NCBI RefSeq assembly: GCF_003863335.1
Contig: NZ_RRAZ01000001.1
Location: forward strand, 124,001 to 188,000
From: Falsigemmobacter faecalis
GTDB lineage: Bacteria > Pseudomonadota > Alphaproteobacteria > Rhodobacterales > Rhodobacteraceae
Length of the DNA: 64,000 bases
Direction of reading: 5' to 3'
Part shown: positions 47,271-56,514 of the stretch, in pieces
Layout of the letters: every line of letters starts with the position of its first letter
How positions within the stretch are numbered: position 1 is the first letter of the stretch
Program-made: the position numbers and the translations under genes
The notes under the pieces: generated by a model
What the model was told of the DNA's origin: nothing
The model's input: only the letters and a program-made list of their open reading frames with translations
The model's database searches: none

Positions 47271-48161
47271 CGCTGCATCTCGGGTTCTGGCGGTCACAAA
47301 GCGGCCCCTGGGTTTCGATCGTGGGGGCGCAGCCGCTGTGGTCCTCGCTGAGAACTCAGCTCGTTGGCACGTATCTGACCTGCTTCCCGCCGGACGGCAG
47401 GGGGGGGGCACGGCCTCGCGATATTGTCCGCCAGCGCCGGACTATCGGACTGACAGGAGAGCCCTGATCCTGTCGGATAAAGAGTGGCGGCGGGCGCGGG
47501 CCCGCTGTTGCTGCGAAGGTCTCCGGGGCAATTCCTTCCGGTGAGGCGGACCTCACCAAAAACATAAGCGCCTTGCCAGCCAGGCATCCATCCCCTGCCG
47601 TGCTTTTTCTGTAGAGCGATTTGGCTCCACCTGTGCGCGGATTGTCCCCCGATCAGGTGTCCGCTTGCCGCAGATCGGATTGTCGTCCGCCCCGGACATC
47701 CTGGTCCTGGCGGTTACAGAGCCGCCGCACAAAGGCGTCCGTGGCGATGGTGACCCAAGTGCGGGCAGATCCTGCTTTGCACTCTGCTTGTGAGGATCAC
47801 ACAGGGCTCACACATGCAGTCGATCCGGCGCAAAGGCTTCGCATTGCAACGGCAAGGCGCGCCGAAAGAACCGATAGAGCCGGGCAGGTCAAAGCAAATT
47901 GCAGGCTGTTGCGGAACCGGTGTGTCACCACATATCGTCAAACCACAAAGTGCTGTTCAGCGGAGCGGACCACCCCTGCTGCCAGGGCCGGAAACTCTGC
48001 CTGCGAAACGCGTCTGTGACAGCGGTTCGTTCATATGGGCATAACGACCTGTGAGAAACACGTGCAGAGCGACGGGGCCGGCAATCCGCTTCAGGCGTCT
48101 TCCGGCGGCGCCTCTCCCGGAGCGACATCTTGTCACCGCAGCCCGTTCCTCTATGCTGGCG
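47271..48161. other. gene-free stretch between the heptamer array and the TPP riboswitch
   Basis: About 890 bp. No credible gene, RNA or repeat was recognised; short open frames are Arg/Ser-rich and without family features. A promoter for thiBPQ should lie in its last part (about 48050-48150), but no clear -35/-10 pair was picked out. Confidence 0.45.
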
Positions 48162-48250
48162 GCACCTCGGGGTGTCAGGCTTGTCCTGGCTGAGACGCAG
48201 TGGCGAACCCGTTGAACCTGAACCGGCTCATACCGGCGGAGGGAAGGTGC
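48162..48250 (+). promoter_or_regulatory. TPP (THI-box) riboswitch
   Basis: Conserved parts appear in order: P1 arm GCACC (48162-48166), GGGGTG (48169-48174), CTGAGA (48190-48195), TTGAACCTGA (48212-48221), a CCGG-CTCATA-CCGG helix (48223-48236), GGAGGGAA and the closing GGTGC (48246-48250). It ends 47 bp before thiB, so TPP binding probably controls ribosome access or transcription of thiBPQ. Confidence 0.92.
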
Positions 48251-48297
48251 ATCGGGCCTGCCGGCGCTGCTTTCTCCGCTGCCACAAGGAGGCAAGG

Positions 48298-49287
48298 ATG
48301 AAAGCCCTTATCTGTGCAGCTTCACTTCTCACCCTGACCGCGGGCGCGGGCCTGGCGCAAAAGCCGGTGCTGACCGTGCTGACCTATGACAGTTTTGCGG
48401 CCGACTGGGGGCCGGGGCCGATTGTGGAGAAGGCCTTTGAGGCGGTCTGCGGCTGCGATCTGCGGTTTTTGCCGGGCGGCGACGGGGCGGCGGTGCTCTC
48501 GCGTCTGCGGCTGGAGGGCGCGCGCTCTGAGGCGGATGTGGTCCTGGGGCTCGATACGGCGCTGACGGCGCAGGCCGCTCAGACCGGGCTTTTCGTGCCC
48601 CACGGTCAGGCAGCGGCGCCGGATCTGCCGGTGCCCTATGAGGATCCGCTGTTTTTGCCCTTTGACTGGGGCTGGTTCGCCTTCAATTATGACAAAACCC
48701 GGCTTCCCGCGCCGCCTGCCTCTTTTGAGGAGCTGGCGGCCTCGGATCTGAAGGTGGTGATCCAGGATCCGCGCTCTTCGACGCCGGGCCTGGGGCTGGT
48801 GATGTGGGTTAAGGCCGCCTATGGCGCGCGGGCGCCTGAGATCTGGGAGGGGCTTTCCGACAATATCCTGACCGTGACCCCCGGCTGGTCCGAGGCCTAT
48901 GACCTTTTCCTGAAGGGCGAGGCGGATATGGTGCTCTCTTATTCCACCTCACCGGCCTATCATCTGATCGCCGAGCGGGATGACAGCAAGGCGGCGGCCG
49001 GTTTCGCCGAGGGGCATTATCTGCAGATCGAGGTGGCGGGTCAGTTGAAATCAGCGCGCGATCCCGAGCTTGCGCAGCGGTTCATGGCCTTTTTACTGAG
49101 CGGGGAGTTCCAGGCCGCGATCCCTGAGACGAACTGGATGTATCCGGCGAAAACTCCGGCGGCGGGGCTGCCTCAGGGCTTTGAGACCCTGATGCGTCCG
49201 GAAAAGTCTTTGCTGTTCACGGCGGAAGAGGCGGCGGCCCTGCGGGGTGAGGCGGTGGATGAATGGCGCAGCGCGCTTTCAAATTAA
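48298..49287 (+). CDS. thiB: thiamine/TPP ABC transporter, periplasmic binding protein
   Basis: Captures thiamine, thiamine phosphate or TPP in the periplasm for the ThiPQ importer. 329 residues, start at 48298 with AAGGAGG 8 bases upstream. Signal peptide MKALICAASLLTLTAGAGLAQ, then PVLTVLTYDSFAADWGPGPIVEKAFEA and LPGGDGAAVLSRLRLEGARSEADVVLGLD, typical of ThiB, with PFDWGWFAFNYDK and SYSTSPAYH in the binding lobes. A TPP riboswitch precedes it. It overlaps thiP by 25 bp. Confidence 0.95.
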   Translation: MKALICAASLLTLTAGAGLAQKPVLTVLTYDSFAADWGPGPIVEKAFEAVCGCDLRFLPGGDGAAVLSRLRLEGARSEADVVLGLDTALTAQAAQTGLFVPHGQAAAPDLPVPYEDPLFLPFDWGWFAFNYDKTRLPAPPASFEELAASDLKVVIQDPRSSTPGLGLVMWVKAAYGARAPEIWEGLSDNILTVTPGWSEAYDLFLKGEADMVLSYSTSPAYHLIAERDDSKAAAGFAEGHYLQIEVAGQLKSARDPELAQRFMAFLLSGEFQAAIPETNWMYPAKTPAAGLPQGFETLMRPEKSLLFTAEEAAALRGEAVDEWRSALSN

Positions 49288-50810
49288 GCCGGAATCTGGC
49301 CGGGCGCGGGCTGGCGCTGCTGATCGCGCTGCTGATGGGCAGCGCGGCGCTGGCGCTGGCGCTGCAGTCGGGGCGGCCGGTGCTTTCGGCCTCGGACTGG
49401 GGGGCGGTGCGGTTTTCGCTGCTCCAGGCGGTGCTTTCGGCCCTTCTGTCGGTGGCCCTGGCTTTGCCGGTGGCGCGGGCTTTGGCGCGGCGGCGCTTTG
49501 CCGGGCGGGGGGTGTTGATTGCTGCCATGGGCGCGCCCTTTTTGCTGCCGGTGCTGGTGGCGGCTTTGGGGCTTTTGGGGGTTTTCGGACGCAATGGTCT
49601 GTTGAATCAGGCGCTTATGGCCATTGAGCTGCCGGGGGTGCAGATCTATGGCCTGAGTGGCGTGCTGCTGGGCCATGTGTTTTTGAACATGCCGCTGGCG
49701 GTGCGGATGCTGCTGCACGGCTGGCAGGCCATCCCGCAGGAGCAGGTGCGGCTGGCGGAGAGCTTAGGCCTTGGCCCGCGCGCGCAGTTTCGCCATCTGG
49801 AGGGGCCGATGCTGCGTCAGGTGCTGCCTGGCGCGCTTCTGGCGGTCTTTCTGGTCTGTCTGAGCAGCTTTGCGCTGGTGTTGATCCTGGGCGGCGGGCC
49901 AAAGGCCACCACGCTGGAGCTGGCGATCTATCAGGCGGTGCGCTTTGATTTTGATCTGCCCCGGGCGGCGGCGCTGGCGCTGGTGCAGTTTGGCCTTTGT
50001 GCGCTGGCGGTGCTGCTGGCGGGGGGGCGGGCGCGGCTGCCGATGGGGGGCGGGCTCGACCGGGCGCAGGCGCTGCCAAGGCCCGGGGGCTGGCGGCTGG
50101 GCTTTGATGCGTTGGCGCTTGGTCTTGCGGCGCTGTTTCTGGCAGCGCCCCTGGCGGTGGTGGTGCTGCGCGGCCTGCCGGGGCTGCTGAGCCTGCCGCC
50201 GGTGGTCTGGCAGGCGGCGCTGACTTCGGTGCTGATGGCGCTGGCGGCGGCCTTTCTTTGTGGGCTGTGCCTGCTGGCGCTGACGCCCGCGGCGGTGGCC
50301 GGGCGGCGCGGCGTAGAGCTGGCGGCCATGGCCCCCATGGCGACCTCGGCTCTGGCACTGGGGGCGGGGCTCTTTTTGATCCTGCATCCCTTTGTGGCGC
50401 CTTCCGCGCTGTCGCTGCCGATCACGGTTTTGGTCAATGTTCTCATGGCGCTGCCCTTTGGGCTGAGGCTTCTGATGCCCGCCTGGGCTGCGGCAGAGGC
50501 GGGGCAGGGGCGGCTGGCCGAGAGCCTGGGGATGCGCGGGATGTCGCGGCTGCGTTTCGCGCTGCTGCCGCGTTTGCGCCGGCCCTTTGGCATGGCGCTT
50601 GGGGTGGCGGCGGCTTTGTCGATGGGGGATCTGGGCGTCATTACCCTTTTCGCCAGCGACCAGAGCCTGACCCTGCCCTTGCAGGTCTGGAGCCTGATGG
50701 GGGCCTATCGCAGCGCCCAGGCCGAAGCGGCGGCGCTGCTGCTGGTGCTGCTTTCCTTCGGGCTTTTTGCGCTTTTTGATCTTTGGGGGCGACGCAATGC
50801 TGCGGCTTGA
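49263..50810 (+). CDS. thiP: thiamine ABC transporter permease
   Basis: 515 residues and about 12 membrane helices in two ABC-permease halves. The two cytoplasmic EAA-type loops are visible as EQVRLAESLGLGPRAQFRHLEGPMLRQVLPG (near 160) and GQGRLAESLGMRGMSRLRFALLPRLRRPFG (near 415), the coupling sites for ThiQ. The fused two-domain form is normal for ThiP. It starts inside thiB and overlaps thiQ by 14 bp, giving a tightly coupled riboswitch-controlled operon. Confidence 0.94.
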   Translation: MAQRAFKLSRNLAGRGLALLIALLMGSAALALALQSGRPVLSASDWGAVRFSLLQAVLSALLSVALALPVARALARRRFAGRGVLIAAMGAPFLLPVLVAALGLLGVFGRNGLLNQALMAIELPGVQIYGLSGVLLGHVFLNMPLAVRMLLHGWQAIPQEQVRLAESLGLGPRAQFRHLEGPMLRQVLPGALLAVFLVCLSSFALVLILGGGPKATTLELAIYQAVRFDFDLPRAAALALVQFGLCALAVLLAGGRARLPMGGGLDRAQALPRPGGWRLGFDALALGLAALFLAAPLAVVVLRGLPGLLSLPPVVWQAALTSVLMALAAAFLCGLCLLALTPAAVAGRRGVELAAMAPMATSALALGAGLFLILHPFVAPSALSLPITVLVNVLMALPFGLRLLMPAWAAAEAGQGRLAESLGMRGMSRLRFALLPRLRRPFGMALGVAAALSMGDLGVITLFASDQSLTLPLQVWSLMGAYRSAQAEAAALLLVLLSFGLFALFDLWGRRNAAA

Positions 50811-51504
50811 GGCTTTGACGCTGGTGCAGGATGACTTCCGTCTGAGCGCCGATTTCACCATTGAGGCGGGTGCGCGTGTTGCGGTCATCGGGCCTTCAGG
50901 GGCGGGAAAATCCTCGCTTCTCTCGGCCATTGCGGGGTTTTACGCCCCGGCCTCTGGGCGCATTTTGTGGGCGGGGCGCGAGATCGGCGCGCTGGCCCCT
51001 GGCGCGCGGCCGCTGTCGATGCTGTTTCAGGACGGCAATCTGTTTCCGCATCTGAGCGTGGCGGATAATCTGGGTCTCGGGATCTCTCCGGATCTGCGGC
51101 TCAGCGCGGCGGACCGCGACCGGATCGCGGCGGCGCTGGAGCGGGTGGGCCTTGCGGGCTTTGGCCCCCGGCGTCCGGCGCAACTCTCCGGCGGAGAGCA
51201 GTCGCGGGTGGCGCTGGCGCGGGTGCTGCTGCGCGCGCGGCCCCTTTTGCTGCTGGATGAGCCTTTCGCGGCACTTGGCCCGGGGCTGAAGGAACAGATG
51301 CTTGATCTGGTGGCAGAGCTTTGCGCGGCGACGGGGATCACGCTTTTGATGGTCACCCATGATCCGCAGGATGCGCTGAGGCTTTGTCCGCAGACGGTGC
51401 TGGTGGCGCAGGGCGTGGCCCGCGCCCCGCAGGACACAGGCCCTTTCCTGGTCGATCCGCCCGAGGTGCTGCAAAACTACCTCGGGGGGCGGCGCTTTTT
51501 GTGA
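50797..51504 (+). CDS. thiQ: thiamine ABC transporter ATP-binding protein
   Basis: 235 residues from MLRLEALTLVQDDFRLSADF; an earlier in-frame ATG (50767) lies deep in thiP. Walker A GPSGAGKSS near 32, Q-loop MLFQDGNLFPH near 75, ABC signature LSGGEQSRVALARVLL near 128, Walker B PLLLLDEPFAALG near 148 and the His switch VTHDPQDA near 185 are intact. It powers thiamine import through ThiP. Last gene of thiBPQ; it converges on the nitronate-monooxygenase-like gene with no gap. Confidence 0.94.
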   Translation: MLRLEALTLVQDDFRLSADFTIEAGARVAVIGPSGAGKSSLLSAIAGFYAPASGRILWAGREIGALAPGARPLSMLFQDGNLFPHLSVADNLGLGISPDLRLSAADRDRIAAALERVGLAGFGPRRPAQLSGGEQSRVALARVLLRARPLLLLDEPFAALGPGLKEQMLDLVAELCAATGITLLMVTHDPQDALRLCPQTVLVAQGVARAPQDTGPFLVDPPEVLQNYLGGRRFL

Positions 51505-52485
51505 TCAGCCGCGCGCAAAGCGGGCAAGGCGGGTGTGGATGATCTCTTCGGCCTCTGCGACGATGCGTGAGATCAGTTCCTGGCAGGTCGGGATGTCATG
51601 GATCAGGCCCTGGACCTGGCCGCCCCAGATCAGCCCTGCATCAATATCCCCGGAGTTCAGCGCCTGACGGCCCTTTGCCCCGGCCACGAGGGGCTGGATG
51701 TCTTTGAATTCCACATCCGGGCGGGCGCTGATTTCCAGCACCTTTTCGGCGACCGAGTTCTTCGTTACGCGGCCGGTGTTTTTAAAGCCGCGGAAGATCA
51801 GCGCGGTATCGCGCTCGTTGTTTTTGATCAGCAGTTCCTTGACGTTGTCATGGATCGGCGCCTCTTTGGTCACGCAAAAGCGCGTGCCCATGTTGATGCC
51901 TTCCGCGCCAAGCGCCAGGGCCGCCACCAGCCCGCGCCCGTCGCCAAAGCCGCCCGAGGCCAGCATCGGCACTTTGATCTGATCGGCGGCCGCCGGGATC
52001 AGCACAAGACCCGGCACGTCATCTTCGCCCGGGTGGCCCGCGCATTCAAAGCCGTCGATCGAGATGATATCGGCGCCCATTTTCACAGCCGACAGGGCAT
52101 GGCGCACCGAGGTGCATTTGTGCAGCACCGTGATGCCGTGGGATTTGAAATCCTCAACATGCTCCTGGGGGCGGCCACCGGCGGTTTCAACGATCTGAAT
52201 GCCGCTGTCGATAATGGCTTTGCGGTAATCCGCATAGGGCGGCGGATTGACCGAGGGCAGCACGGTCAGGTTCACGCCAAAGGGCTTGTCGGTCAGGCTG
52301 CGGCAGCGCTCAATCTCGCGGCGCAGCTCATCGGGGGTGGGCTGCGTCAGCGCGGTAAGGATGCCAAGCCCCCCGGCATTGGAGACGGCCGCTGCCAGAT
52401 CGGCGGTACCGACCCACATCATGCCCCCCTGCACGATGGGATGCTCAATCCCGAGCATCTCGGTAATACGGGTTGAAATCGCCAT
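51505..52485 (-). CDS. nitronate monooxygenase-like (2-nitropropane dioxygenase/FabK-type) flavoprotein
   Basis: 326-residue FMN TIM-barrel protein. ITEMLGIEHPIVQGGMMWVGTADLAAAVSNAGGLGILTAL (residues about 7-46) is the family signature. FECAGHPGEDDV near 143 and LASGGFGDGRGLVAALALGAEGINMGTRF near 175 form the phosphate-binding barrel end. Members oxidise nitronates or act as enoyl reductases; many encoded beside acyl-CoA dehydrogenases have unknown substrates. It lies 63 bp after the acyl-CoA dehydrogenase gene and probably shares its transcript. Confidence 0.88.
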   Translation of the reverse strand: MAISTRITEMLGIEHPIVQGGMMWVGTADLAAAVSNAGGLGILTALTQPTPDELRREIERCRSLTDKPFGVNLTVLPSVNPPPYADYRKAIIDSGIQIVETAGGRPQEHVEDFKSHGITVLHKCTSVRHALSAVKMGADIISIDGFECAGHPGEDDVPGLVLIPAAADQIKVPMLASGGFGDGRGLVAALALGAEGINMGTRFCVTKEAPIHDNVKELLIKNNERDTALIFRGFKNTGRVTKNSVAEKVLEISARPDVEFKDIQPLVAGAKGRQALNSGDIDAGLIWGGQVQGLIHDIPTCQELISRIVAEAEEIIHTRLARFARG

Positions 52486-52548
52486 GTTCGCTCCTCCGCT
52501 GGCCGTCGTCTTCGGCCCCCGGGGAGGGGGGCCGGTCTGTGCTTCAGG

Positions 52549-53748
52549 TCAGACCTGATGCGCCTTCAGATACTCGCGGCGCAATTTGCGTGACAGGGAC
52601 CATTTATGGACCTCGGTCGGGCCGTCGTAGATGCGGAAAGCGCGGATTTCGCGGAAGATCGTTTCCACGATGGTATCGCGCGTCACGCCCTGACCGCCCA
52701 TGACCTGCACGCAGCGGTCCGCCACGCGCATCAGCGCCTCTGAGACCGCCACTTTCGCCATTGAGCTTTCCGTGCCGCCATCCGCCCCGCTGTCGAGGAT
52801 ATCGGCGCACCAATAGGTCATGAGTTCCGCCTGCTTCAGATCCAGCAGGTTTTCGGCCAGCATGAAGCCCACGCCCTCATGTTCAATCAGCAGCTTGCCA
52901 AAGGCCTTGCGGCGGCAGGCGTAATCGACCGCGATCTCATGGGCGCGGATGCAGCCGCCCAGCCAGCGCATGCAATGCGAGAGCCTGGCCGGGGCCAGAC
53001 GGACCTGGGCGTATTTGAACCCCTCGCCGCTTTGACCCAGCATCTGATCGGCGGGGACGCGCAGATTGTCGATATGGATGACCGAATGGCCCCCCGGCAT
53101 CGAGCCGTCGATGGTATCAAGCACGCGCTCAATCTTAATCGCCGGATGCGGCAGGTCGACGAGGAACATACAGGCGCCCTCCTCCGACTTTGCCATGATG
53201 ATGCCCACCTTTGCGCCCAGGGCGCCGGTGATCAGCGTCTTGCGGCCGTTGATGACCCAGTGATTGCCATCCGGCACACAGGTCGTCAGCATCATCGACG
53301 GATCCGAGCCCGCGCCGTTTTCATCGGCGGGTTCCGTCATAAAGAAGGCCGAGCGGGCATCACCCGCCACCATCTGATTGAGGAAGCGCTCTTTCAGCTC
53401 GGGCGAGGCGACCTTGCCGAGCAGGAACATATTCCCCTCATCCGGGGCAGAGGTGTTCAGCGCCACCGGCCCCAGCGGCGACAGCCCTGAACGGATCAGC
53501 ACGGCCGCGGTCTCGCGCTGCGTCAGATGGCCGGTGCCGCCCGGGATATGCGGGGTGATAAGGCCTGCGGCCTTGGCCTTTTCGCGCATCTCCACGACCA
53601 TCTCTTCGAGCGGGCCATGGCTGTCGCGGCGGGTGTCTTTTTCGTAAGGCACCACCGTGTCGCGCACAAAAGCCTCGATCTGATCGGCGAGGGCCAGCGC
53701 GCGTTCGGAAATGCCGAAGCGTTCGACGGAATATGCGCTGTAGCTCAT
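52549..53748 (-). CDS. acyl-CoA dehydrogenase (ACAD10/11-like subgroup)
   Basis: 399 residues. AFFMTEPADENGAGSDPSMM near 138 is the acyl-CoA/FAD motif region and VMGGQGVTRDTIVETIFREIRAFRIYDGPTEVHKWSLSRKL near 348 closes the fold. At the position of the usual catalytic Glu (YEGT) this protein has Asp (YDGPTEV), as in the ACAD10/11-like subgroup known for long or hydroxylated acyl-CoAs. Coupled to the upstream SDR gene by a 4-bp overlap. Likely oxidises an acyl-CoA of a catabolic pathway under the TetR regulator. Confidence 0.9.
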   Translation of the reverse strand: MSYSAYSVERFGISERALALADQIEAFVRDTVVPYEKDTRRDSHGPLEEMVVEMREKAKAAGLITPHIPGGTGHLTQRETAAVLIRSGLSPLGPVALNTSAPDEGNMFLLGKVASPELKERFLNQMVAGDARSAFFMTEPADENGAGSDPSMMLTTCVPDGNHWVINGRKTLITGALGAKVGIIMAKSEEGACMFLVDLPHPAIKIERVLDTIDGSMPGGHSVIHIDNLRVPADQMLGQSGEGFKYAQVRLAPARLSHCMRWLGGCIRAHEIAVDYACRRKAFGKLLIEHEGVGFMLAENLLDLKQAELMTYWCADILDSGADGGTESSMAKVAVSEALMRVADRCVQVMGGQGVTRDTIVETIFREIRAFRIYDGPTEVHKWSLSRKLRREYLKAHQV

Positions 53749-54506
53749 TTCGGGGCCATCCGGATTGCGCCATCAAGGCGGATTACTTCACCGTTGAGCA
53801 TCGGGTTCTCAACAATCGACTGTGCGAGCTGCGCATATTCTTCCGGGCTGCCCAGGCGTGCCGGGAAGGGCACCTGACGGCCAAGGCTGTCCTGGGCCTC
53901 CTGCGGCAGCGAGGCCAGCAGCGGCGTCAGGAACAGGCCTGGTGCGATGGTCATCACCCGGATGCCATAGCGCGAGAATTCCCGCGCGATCGGCAGCGCC
54001 ATGCCCACGATGGCGCCTTTCGAGGCCGCATAGGCAGCCTGGCCGATCTGGCCCTCAAAAGCGGCTACCGAGGCCGTGTTGATGATGACGCCGCGCTCTT
54101 CGCCGATCAGATCTGCGGTATGGACGGCAGCGGCGAATTTCGACAGGACGTTGAAGCTGCCGACCAGATTCACGTCGATGATTTTGGTGAATTCTTTCAG
54201 CGGGATGGCCTTGCCGTCGCGGTCGATCACCTTGGCCGGCGGCCCGATGCCCGCGCAGTTCACCAGGATGCGCGCCTTGCCGTGCAGGCCCTCGGCCTCG
54301 GCAATCGCGGCCTCAACCGCCGTCTCGTCGGTGACATTGAGTTTGATGAAATGACCGCCGATCTCAGCGGCTTTCGCAGCGCCAAGGGTCTCGTTCATGT
54401 CAAAGATGGTGACTTTTGCGCCCGCTTTCGCCAGCCGCGCCGCCGTGGCCCCGCCAAGGCCCGATGCGCCGCCGGTTACGATCGCTGCCTGTCCGTCAAT
54501 AATCAC
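53745..54506 (-). CDS. SDR, 3-hydroxyacyl-CoA dehydrogenase type 2 (HSD17B10)-like
   Basis: 253 residues. GQAAIVTGGASGLGGATAARLAKAGAKVTIFDMN (residues 5-38) binds NAD (Asp after the second strand). [39 protein letters not shown] near 84-122, TASVAAFEGQIGQAAYAASKGAIVGM near 143-168 and the ending MLNGEVIRLDGAIRM follow the HSD10 family closely. It would oxidise 3-hydroxyacyl-CoA (for example 2-methyl-3-hydroxybutyryl-CoA) to the keto form. Its ATG lies 76 bp after the TetR stop; a perfect palindrome lies in that gap. Confidence 0.9.
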   Translation of the reverse strand: MIIDGQAAIVTGGASGLGGATAARLAKAGAKVTIFDMNETLGAAKAAEIGGHFIKLNVTDETAVEAAIAEAEGLHGKARILVNCAGIGPPAKVIDRDGKAIPLKEFTKIIDVNLVGSFNVLSKFAAAVHTADLIGEERGVIINTASVAAFEGQIGQAAYAASKGAIVGMALPIAREFSRYGIRVMTIAPGLFLTPLLASLPQEAQDSLGRQVPFPARLGSPEEYAQLAQSIVENPMLNGEVIRLDGAIRMAPK

Positions 54507-54563
54507 GGATGATTCCTCCCTTGAATAGTCTGATGAGATTGTCAGACATTTTTGATGACTTGA

Positions 54564-54576
54564 ACAGTCGGACTGT
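54564..54576. promoter_or_regulatory. 13-bp palindrome upstream of the SDR gene
   Basis: ACAGTC-G-GACTGT, a perfect palindrome between the TetR stop (54583) and the SDR start (54506), near a second inverted repeat TCTGA-N8-TCAGA (about 54527-54545). A candidate operator for the adjacent TetR regulator. Confidence 0.4.
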
Positions 54577-54582
54577 GAAAAT

Positions 54583-55224
54583 TCACGATTTTTGGCTGCG
54601 AAGGCCGGTCAAAAGGGTGGCAACGGTCAGCTTTGCGGTCTCTTCCCGCCCCATCGGGCCATCGGGGCGGAACCAGCTGCCCAATGAATTCAGCGCCAGA
54701 CCAAGGGTGAAGGCCGCAATCCGCACATCCGGGACCCGAAGCGAGCCGTCTTCCACCCCGCGGGAAATGGTCCGCCGGATCAGAGCGTCGATCTCGCGCT
54801 TGAGGGCGCGGAACTGCGCGCGGCTTTCAGGCGAGAGCAGGTGATCCTGGGTGCGGGCGACGCAGATGCCGAAATCATCCATCATTTCAAAGGCATGGGC
54901 CATCATCATCGCCTCCAGCGCCTGAGCGCCCGACAGCCCCTCCTGATCGGTGGCCCGCATGGAATCGGCCAGAGCATTCAGCCCGCGCCGGGTGCATTCC
55001 ATCAGGATTTCGTCTTTATTGGCGAAGTAATGATAGATCGTCGGCTTGGTGACGCTGAGGGCGGAGGCCACATCATCGAGCGAGGTGGCGTGATAGCCCT
55101 TTTCATTGAAGAAGCGCGCGGCGGTGCGCAGCACGGCTTCGCGTTTGGCCTCGCGCTCGCGCTCACGCTCATCGGCGCTGGTCCAGGGAGAGGGGCTTGC
55201 GCTGCGGCGGGCGGTACGGGCCAA
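54583..55224 (-). CDS. TetR/AcrR-family transcriptional repressor
   Basis: 213 residues. REAVLRTAARFFNEKGYHATSLDDVASALSVTKPTIYHYFANKDEIL (residues about 27-73) is a full TetR helix-turn-helix. The C-terminal ligand domain (SAQALEAMMMAHAFEMMDDFGICVART) is of the fatty-acid or acyl-CoA-responsive kind by overall look. An acidic/Arg heptad stretch (ADEREREREAKRE) precedes the DNA-binding domain. Divergent from one acyl-CoA dehydrogenase gene and upstream of the SDR/dehydrogenase group, so it probably represses both until an acyl-CoA accumulates. Confidence 0.92.
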   Translation of the reverse strand: MARTARRSASPSPWTSADEREREREAKREAVLRTAARFFNEKGYHATSLDDVASALSVTKPTIYHYFANKDEILMECTRRGLNALADSMRATDQEGLSGAQALEAMMMAHAFEMMDDFGICVARTQDHLLSPESRAQFRALKREIDALIRRTISRGVEDGSLRVPDVRIAAFTLGLALNSLGSWFRPDGPMGREETAKLTVATLLTGLRSQKS

Positions 55225-55282
55225 GGCGGTCTCGCTTCTGAGGGGACGCGGTGATACCCTGATGATACTGTTGCGTCACAAA

Positions 55283-55299
55283 CTTACTTGTCAGTATAG
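55283..55299. promoter_or_regulatory. candidate TetR operator in the divergent promoter
   Basis: CTTACT-TGTC-AGTATAG, an imperfect inverted repeat (TTACT/AGTAT with a 4-base centre) between the divergent TetR and acyl-CoA dehydrogenase genes. Position and symmetry suit a TetR-family operator. Confidence 0.45.
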
Positions 55300-55342
55300 A
55301 TATTACCTATGAGAACATCATGCGTCAACGGGAGGAAAGACC

Positions 55343-56476
55343 ATGCTGCTGTCTGAAGATCAGGTCCTGATCCGCGATATGGCGCGCCGCTTTGCGGCGG
55401 AGCGTCTGGCCCCGCAGGCCGCCGCCTGGGATGAGGGGCATGTTTTCCCCGCAGAGGTCCTGCGCGAAATGGGCGAGCTGGGGCTGCTGGGCATGCTGGT
55501 GCCCGAGGCCTGGGGCGGGACCTTTACGGATACGCTGGCCTATGCCCTTGCGATTGAAGAGATCGCCGCCGGTGCGGGCGGGCTTTCGACCATTATGTCG
55601 GTGCATAATTCCGTGGGCTGCGTGCCGATTTTGCGCTTTGGGACGGAGGCACAGAAGGAAAAATACCTCCGCCGTATGGCCTCGGGCGAGTGGCTCGGGG
55701 CTTTTTGTCTGACCGAGCCGCAGGCGGGCTCTGATGCGGCGGCGCTGCAGACGCGGGCTTTGCGCACGGATCGGGGCTGGCGGCTGAACGGGGTGAAGCA
55801 GTTCATCACCAGCGGGAAAAACGCAGATGTGGCGATCGTTTTTGCGGTGACGGATCCGGCGGCCGGTAAAAAGGGCATCTCGGCCTTTATCGTGGAGACG
55901 GCCCTGCCGGGCTGGCGGGTGGCCTCGGTTGAGCGCAAGATCGGGCAGCATCTGTCGGATACGGCGCAGATCGCGCTGGAGGATCTGGAGGTGCCTGAGG
56001 GCAATATGCTGGGCGCCGAGGGTGAGGGCTATAAGATTGCCCTCGCCAATCTGGAGGGCGGCCGCATCGGGATTGCAGCGCAGTCGGTGGGCATGGCGCG
56101 TGCGGCCCTGGAGGCGGCGGTGGCCTATGCCAATGAGCGCATCTCGATGGGAAAGACGCTGATCGGCCATCAGGCGGTGGCCTTCCGGCTGGCGGATATG
56201 GCGACCCAGGTGGCGGTGGCGCGGCAGATGGTGCTGCATGCGGCGGCGGTGAAAGACAGCGGCGCGCCCGCGCTGGTCGAGGCGTCACAGGCCAAGCTCT
56301 TTGCCTCGGAGATGGCGGAGAAGGTCTGCTCGGATGCGATCCAGGTTTTTGGCGGCTACGGCTATACGAAAGACTTCCCGGTGGAGCGGATCTGGCGCGA
56401 TGTGCGGATCACGCAGATCTATGAGGGGACTTCGGATATTCAGCGCATGGTGATTGCGCGAAGCCTGCAGGGGTAG
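55343..56476 (+). CDS. acyl-CoA dehydrogenase (short-chain/branched type)
   Basis: 377 residues, the length of short- and branched-chain enzymes. [21 protein letters not shown] near 125, [38 protein letters not shown] near 335-375 with the catalytic Glu in [28 protein letters not shown] is the typical N-terminus, with GGAGG upstream. It introduces a double bond into an acyl-CoA with FAD, passing electrons to ETF. Divergently arranged from TetR, sharing the operator region. Confidence 0.94.
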   Translation: MLLSEDQVLIRDMARRFAAERLAPQAAAWDEGHVFPAEVLREMGELGLLGMLVPEAWGGTFTDTLAYALAIEEIAAGAGGLSTIMSVHNSVGCVPILRFGTEAQKEKYLRRMASGEWLGAFCLTEPQAGSDAAALQTRALRTDRGWRLNGVKQFITSGKNADVAIVFAVTDPAAGKKGISAFIVETALPGWRVASVERKIGQHLSDTAQIALEDLEVPEGNMLGAEGEGYKIALANLEGGRIGIAAQSVGMARAALEAAVAYANERISMGKTLIGHQAVAFRLADMATQVAVARQMVLHAAAVKDSGAPALVEASQAKLFASEMAEKVCSDAIQVFGGYGYTKDFPVERIWRDVRITQIYEGTSDIQRMVIARSLQG

Positions 56477-56514
56477 GGTCGGGCTGCCGGGGGGGCCGGG
56501 AGCGGGCGTTTTAT

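Noticed and set aside
46614-47544. Long open frames on both strands across the heptamer array (up to 265 residues of LAPGSWL or EPGARSQ repeats)
   Set aside because: A 7-bp repeat without stop codons is open in every frame automatically; there is no ribosome site, no conserved domain at either end and no codon bias.
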